Source of the DNA: Mycoplasmatota bacterium
GTDB lineage: Bacteria; Bacillota_I; Bacilli_A; Izemoplasmatales; Izemoplasmataceae
Reading direction: 5' to 3'
Length of the DNA stretch: 10,226 bases
NCBI GenBank assembly: GCA_030641535.1
Contig: DAOWHG010000048.1
Span: 1-10,226 of the forward strand
Positions 7,115-10,226 of this stretch are shown here, piece after piece (position 1 is the stretch's first letter; every line of letters starts with the position of its first letter). Under the pieces are notes generated by a model. The model had not been told where the DNA came from, searched no databases, and was given only the letters and a program-made list of their open reading frames with translations. A program made the position numbers and the translations under genes.

Positions 7115-7208
7115 AATAGATATTTTAAGGGCAGCTACATGGAAACATGTATACGCAAAGTCACAGGGCTAAAGGAACACCTATGCCGGCTGGGCCGCAA
7201 TATTTGTT
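7115..7208 (+). ncRNA. Cyclic-di-GMP class I riboswitch aptamer (GEMM-I)
   Basis: The fold matches the GEMM-I architecture point by point. P1 pairs 7115-7124 with 7199-7208 (10 pairs, two of them G-U). AAGGGCA (7127-7133) follows. P2 is TACATG/CATGTA (7136-7141/7146-7151) capped by a GAAA tetraloop (7142-7145). Next comes the invariant joint ACGCAAAG (7153-7160). P3 pairs 7159-7162 with 7188-7191 and GGC with GCC (7167-7169/7185-7187). It then has a UAA/AU internal loop (7170-7172/7183-7184), the tetraloop-receptor form that docks the GAAA loop. An AGG/CCU stem and AACA loop finish P3. TGGGCCGC (7191-7198) is the conserved 3' side. G7130 aligns with Vc2 G20, the base that reads a guanine of c-di-GMP, and A7157 aligns with A47, so c-di-GMP rather than cGAMP is the expected ligand. 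The GC-rich core stands out sharply from its AT-rich surroundings. Confidence 0.92.
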
Positions 7209-7215
7209 ACTATTA

Positions 7216-7265
7216 GGATTCACCAATTTTTTGCTATTGCACTCAAAAAATTGTTTTTCGAATCC
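7216..7265 (+). promoter_or_regulatory. Expression-platform hairpin 1 (possible switching stem)
   Basis: GGATTC (7216-7221) pairs with GAATCC (7260-7265). Inside it, CAATTTTTT (7224-7232) pairs with AAAAAATTG (7245-7253), which is followed by TTTTTC. The inner part is a plausible weak terminator. Directly beyond the outer stem, CAAATAT (7266-7272) is the exact complement of ATATTTG (7200-7206) in the 3' strand of P1, so this hairpin could extend by seven pairs and open the aptamer when no ligand is bound. The switching role is inference. Confidence 0.6.
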
Positions 7266-7286
7266 CAAATATATTGTGTAAATAAG

Positions 7287-7318
7287 CGCCCTAGATTTAT
7301 TTTTAGGGTGTTTTTGTT
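7287..7318 (+). terminator. Intrinsic terminator in the mreB leader (expression platform)
   Basis: CGCCCTA (7287-7293) pairs with TAGGGTG (7304-7310), one G-U, around a 10-base loop, followed by TTTTTGTTTATTTT. It lies downstream of the aptamer and 38 bases before the mreB start, so it would cut off the leader before the coding region. GCCCT of its 5' arm (7288-7292) is complementary to AGGGC (7128-7132) in the ligand-binding core, a possible antiterminator pairing of five bases. Confidence 0.85.
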
Positions 7319-7356
7319 TATTTTATACACAAAAAAATATATTTAGGAGGAATTTT

Positions 7357-8388
7357 ATGGGCGAAAAAGCAAAAGGCAAGATGAATGTTGGAGTTGATCT
7401 TGGGACATCAAACCTTCTAATCTATGTGGAAGGTCGAGGGACAGTATTTGATGAACCTTCGATCATTGCTATTGATAAAGCTACTAAAAAAGTAGTTTCA
7501 GTAGGAATAGATGCTGCAGGATTATTAGGGAAGACACATGATAAGGTTGAAGTTGTGAAGCCTTTAAATGGTGGAGTTATATCTGATATTGATATGATTC
7601 GAGAACTTTTACTATTTACTTTCAACAAATTATTTATGTCAAACATGAGTAACATCAACAAGTTATTAATTTGTATTCCATCTGAAATAACGGATACAGA
7701 AAAAGCAGCAATTATGCAATTAGGGCAAGGTCTTGGAATTGAAAACACATACATTGATGAAGAAATCAAAGCTGCTGCTATTGGTGGAGGTATTGATATT
7801 TATACACCTTCAGGTCATCTAGTGGTGGATATCGGTGGAGGAACTACAGACTTTGGTGTTTTATCACTTGGTGAAGTAGTAAATTCAAAATCAATAAAAG
7901 TTGCAGGGGACTATTTCGATAAACAAATTAGTATTTACATGAAAGAAGAACATAAGTTGGAAATTGGTCCACAAACTGCAGAAAAAATCAAAGTAACATT
8001 GGCATCATTAACAGGAGATTTACCTACAGATGAGGAAGGAAAATTACTTACTTATAGTGCAATGGGTAGAGATTTAGTTAGTGGGTTACCGCAACAAGTA
8101 ACAGTAAATGCAGAAGAAATTAGAGAAATATTACTATCTTGTTTTGAATCAATTAAGGCAACGCTTATCTCAACTTTAGAATCAACACCACCAGAATTAG
8201 CTGGTGATTTAGTGGGCAACGGAATTCAAGTCACAGGTGGCGGAGCACAAATCAAAGGTGTAAAAGAATATCTTGAAGATATTACTGGAGTAGCTGTTCA
8301 AATTTCTAAATATCCAATGACTTCTGTTATTAATGGTACAAAGAAGTTATTGAAAATAGAAAAAAAACACTACTTTGGGGAATTTTAG
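7357..8388 (+). CDS. mreB: MreB/actin-like cytoskeletal protein, first of three paralogues
   Basis: The 343-residue actin-family ATPase polymerises into membrane-associated filaments that direct wall growth, cell shape or, in wall-less relatives, motility. The nucleotide-binding motifs are in place: phosphate-1 DLGTSN (14-19), phosphate-2 DIGGGTTD (158-165) and the adenosine motif TGGG (293-296). The family tail TPPELAGD (277-284) is present. The segment around the catalytic glutamate reads DEEIKAAAIG (134-143) in place of the usual EEPMAAAIG. This E-E-(I/V)-K form occurs in all three paralogues here and, from memory, in Spiroplasma MreBs, as does the C-terminal INGTKK (325-330). A hydrophobic loop (LLLFTFNKLF, 84-93) could touch the membrane. 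AGGAGG (7345-7350) lies 6 bases before the ATG. It is the first gene after the riboswitch and terminator. No mreC, mreD or rodZ is adjacent. Confidence 0.96.
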   Translation: MGEKAKGKMNVGVDLGTSNLLIYVEGRGTVFDEPSIIAIDKATKKVVSVGIDAAGLLGKTHDKVEVVKPLNGGVISDIDMIRELLLFTFNKLFMSNMSNINKLLICIPSEITDTEKAAIMQLGQGLGIENTYIDEEIKAAAIGGGIDIYTPSGHLVVDIGGGTTDFGVLSLGEVVNSKSIKVAGDYFDKQISIYMKEEHKLEIGPQTAEKIKVTLASLTGDLPTDEEGKLLTYSAMGRDLVSGLPQQVTVNAEEIREILLSCFESIKATLISTLESTPPELAGDLVGNGIQVTGGGAQIKGVKEYLEDITGVAVQISKYPMTSVINGTKKLLKIEKKHYFGEF

Positions 8389-8397
8389 GAGGCTATT

Positions 8398-9411
8398 ATG
8401 ACTGAAAAAATAGGATTAGGTGTCGATTTAGGTACTGCTAATTTATTAGTGTACGTAGAGAAAAAAGGAATTGTCTTTAATGAACCTTCAGTAATTGCCT
8501 TTGATCGTGAAAGTGGAAAAGTAGTTGCAGCAGGTACTGATGCACACAAAATGCTTGGAAAAGTTCATGATAAAATTTCCGTAATTAAACCACTAAAAAA
8601 CGGTGTTATAAGTGATATGAGAGCTGCAAAAGCTTTATTATCATATGTTCTAACAAAAATTGAGAACCTTACAGATAAGGAATTATTAAACACTTCAAGT
8701 GTAATTTGTTGTCCTTCAGAAGTTACGAAAATTGAGAGAGACATCATGATAGAACTTGCATTAAATATGGGTATTAGTGATGTATTTATAGAAGAAGAAA
8801 TCAAAGCGGGAGCACTAGGTGCGAACGTTGATATCTTTAAATCAAAAGGTGTAATGATTGTTGATATCGGTGGTGGAACAACAGATGTTGGTGTTTTATC
8901 ATTTGGCGATATTGTATTGTCACGTACAATCAGAATGGCCGGTAGTTTTATAGATACAGAAGTAGCAAAATTAGTTAAGAAAAATGATAAAGTAGAAATA
9001 GGTGAATTAACTAGTGAAAGAAGCAAAATTGAACTTTCTGATTTAAGAGAAGATTCACCATTGGTAGTAAATAGATATGCTGGTAGAGATATTGTAAGAG
9101 GTATTCCTAAATGGGTAGATATATCAAGCGAAGATGTTAAAAGTGTATTACTCCCAGCATATGAAGAAGTAGTAAAACTTATTGCCGCTGTATTAAAAGA
9201 TACACCACCTGAACTATCAGCTGATATATTCCAAAATGGAATTTTATTAACTGGTGGAGGATCTTTGATAAAAGGTGTTGAAGACTTCATAAGTAAAAGA
9301 ATTAAAGTTCCAGTTAAAGTCGTAAGTAATCCTTTAACATGTGTTGCTGAAGGATCAAAATACTTACTTAAAAATCGCGGGGATTATTTAGTTAATCCGA
9401 TGCAATTATAA
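8398..9411 (+). CDS. mreB: MreB/actin-like cytoskeletal protein, second paralogue (divergent)
   Basis: The 337-residue MreB has phosphate-1 DLGTAN (10-15), phosphate-2 DIGGGTTD (156-163), adenosine motif TGGG (285-288) and TPPELSAD (269-276). The catalytic-glutamate segment is IEEEIKAGALG (131-141). It is the most divergent of the three in subdomain IIB: where typical MreB has an aromatic plus glycine before IGxxTAExIK, it has KKNDKVEIGELTSERSK (194-210), with Ser replacing the Ile. This region contacts nucleotide and neighbouring subunits, so its ATPase or polymerisation may differ from its partners. AGGAGG (8387-8392) overlaps the TAG stop of the first mreB, and the ATG follows 5 bases later, so translation of the two is tightly linked. 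Many residues are shared with the third paralogue (ICCPSEVT, FIEEE), which points to local duplication. Confidence 0.95.
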   Translation: MTEKIGLGVDLGTANLLVYVEKKGIVFNEPSVIAFDRESGKVVAAGTDAHKMLGKVHDKISVIKPLKNGVISDMRAAKALLSYVLTKIENLTDKELLNTSSVICCPSEVTKIERDIMIELALNMGISDVFIEEEIKAGALGANVDIFKSKGVMIVDIGGGTTDVGVLSFGDIVLSRTIRMAGSFIDTEVAKLVKKNDKVEIGELTSERSKIELSDLREDSPLVVNRYAGRDIVRGIPKWVDISSEDVKSVLLPAYEEVVKLIAAVLKDTPPELSADIFQNGILLTGGGSLIKGVEDFISKRIKVPVKVVSNPLTCVAEGSKYLLKNRGDYLVNPMQL

Positions 9412-9423
9412 AGAGGTGATAAA

Positions 9424-10226
9424 ATGGCAAACGAAAATAACAGAGGAATGAAGTCAAAACGAAAAAATATCAAGATTGGTATTGATTTAGGTACAGCGAA
9501 TCTATTAGTTTATGTTGATGGAGAAGGTATTATTTTTAATGAACCATCAGTAATTTCCACAGATTATGAAACAGGTGATGTAATTGCTATAGGATTCAAT
9601 TCATCGAAAATGATTGGAAGAGGACACCATGGAATAAAAATTGTTAGTCCGTTAAATCGTGGTGTAATTTCTGATATGGATGCTGCTAAAAAGCTAATTG
9701 AAATTGCGATTAGAAAAGCAGAAAATATTGATATTAACTTAAAGGCATCGACAGTATTAATATGTTGTCCAAGTGAGGTTACTCAACTTGAAAGAGATGC
9801 AATGATTGATTTAGCACATACATTAGGAGTACCTGATGTATTTATTGAAGAAGAAGTTAAGGCAGGAGGAATTGGTGCAGGATTAGATATTTATGGATCA
9901 ACTGGATCAATGGTTATTGACATCGGTGGAGGTTCAACAGATATTGGTGTTTTATCACTTGGAGATATTGTAGTAAGTGATTCTATCAGAATTGCTGGAA
10001 ACTACTTTGATCAAGAGATTATTAACTATTTACAATATGAACACGGACTTCTTATCGGCCTAAAAACAGCTCAGAGAATCAAGGAAGAAATAGCTACTTT
10101 AAAAGAAGTTATTACTGAGGAAAAAGTAACTACTGCAAGTGGTCGAGATGTTGTAACTGGACTTCCTAGAAGAATTGAAGTAACTCAAACAGAAATCAGA
10201 GATATTTTGATAGAACCATTCAATAC
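9424..10226 (+). CDS. mreB: MreB/actin-like cytoskeletal protein, third paralogue (3' end beyond window)
   Basis: An open frame from ATG 9424 continues to the last base of the window with no stop, giving 267 visible residues. A basic N-terminal extension (about 16 residues, with KSKRKNIK) precedes phosphate-1 DLGTAN (21-26). The glutamate segment is IEEEVKAGGIG (141-151), phosphate-2 is DIGGGSTD (166-173), and ASGRDVVTGLPRRIEV (238-252) matches the family's subdomain IIA return. The adenosine motif and C-terminus, about 75 residues by comparison with its neighbours, lie outside the window. AGAGGTGAT (9412-9420) begins immediately after the TAA of the second mreB, 12 bases before this ATG, so all three are one operon. 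The extension may be a membrane or partner contact that the other two lack; that is inference. Confidence 0.95.
   Translation, partial: MANENNRGMKSKRKNIKIGIDLGTANLLVYVDGEGIIFNEPSVISTDYETGDVIAIGFNSSKMIGRGHHGIKIVSPLNRGVISDMDAAKKLIEIAIRKAENIDINLKASTVLICCPSEVTQLERDAMIDLAHTLGVPDVFIEEEVKAGGIGAGLDIYGSTGSMVIDIGGGSTDIGVLSLGDIVVSDSIRIAGNYFDQEIINYLQYEHGLLIGLKTAQRIKEEIATLKEVITEEKVTTASGRDVVTGLPRRIEVTQTEIRDILIEPFN

Noticed and set aside
7115..7208. Reading the leader RNA as a 3',3'-cGAMP (GEMM-Ib) riboswitch, a tRNA or tmRNA
   Set aside because: The base aligned to Vc2 position 20 is G, not the A that marks cGAMP forms, and there is no cloverleaf, CCA end or tag reading frame. cGAMP binding cannot be fully excluded from sequence alone.
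7422..7769. 115-codon - strand frame opposite the first mreB
   Set aside because: Low-complexity reverse-frame translation of conserved MreB codons with no start signals.
8565..9290. 241-codon open frame on the - strand opposite the second mreB
   Set aside because: It lies wholly inside a clear MreB coding region, has no ribosome-binding site or promoter of its own, and its Ser/Thr/Ile-rich product looks like a reverse-frame artefact.
1..10226. Insertion sequences, CRISPR arrays, phage genes or att sites
   Set aside because: No transposase or integrase, no spaced direct repeats, and gene style is uniform across the window.

Overview
The window is AT-rich (roughly 30% GC by eye) and every supported gene lies on the + strand. 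Genes have strong AGGAGG or GAGGTG ribosome-binding sites, TATAAT -10 boxes and compact hairpin/U-tract terminators. Tryptophan is read from TGG and all stops are TAA or TAG, so nothing indicates the Mycoplasma/Spiroplasma code. Three consecutive mreB paralogues whose motifs I recall as like those of Spiroplasma and Haloplasma suggest a low-GC Firmicute near the Mollicutes (Haloplasma/Izemoplasma/Turicibacter-like). This placement is inference from gene content and style, not a database match.

Layout. 1-1839: the 3' end of an unidentified gene, a small PQ-loop (SemiSWEET-like) membrane protein, and a seven-helix GGDEF diguanylate cyclase, probably one transcript ending at a strong terminator. 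1856-3382: a promoter, a short DUF445 membrane protein, a DUF2785 protein and a terminator. 3408-4288: a PHP-domain phosphoesterase with its own promoter. 4347-5398: a small unrecognised protein coupled to an Mpv17/PMP22-like membrane protein, then a terminator. 5405-6993: pyroglutamyl-peptidase I followed by a lysophospholipase/monoacylglycerol-lipase-like hydrolase.

6994-7356 is a 363-base non-coding stretch and the most interesting part of the window. It holds a good promoter, then an RNA that I fold as a class I cyclic-di-GMP riboswitch (GEMM-I): GAAA-capped P2, the conserved ACGCAAAG joint, a P3 with a UAA/AU tetraloop receptor, and a closing P1. An expression platform follows with two hairpin/T-tract elements, the last ending about 30 bases before the first mreB start codon. 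Downstream are three mreB paralogues with 9- to 12-base gaps (7357-8388, 8398-9411, 9424 to beyond the window), evidently one operon.

Together these parts suggest a circuit in which c-di-GMP, possibly made by the cyclase encoded about 5.5 kb upstream, controls transcription of a multi-MreB cytoskeleton. I know of no described riboswitch control of mreB genes. The aptamer is well supported by its structure; the direction of regulation and the link to the cyclase are inference.
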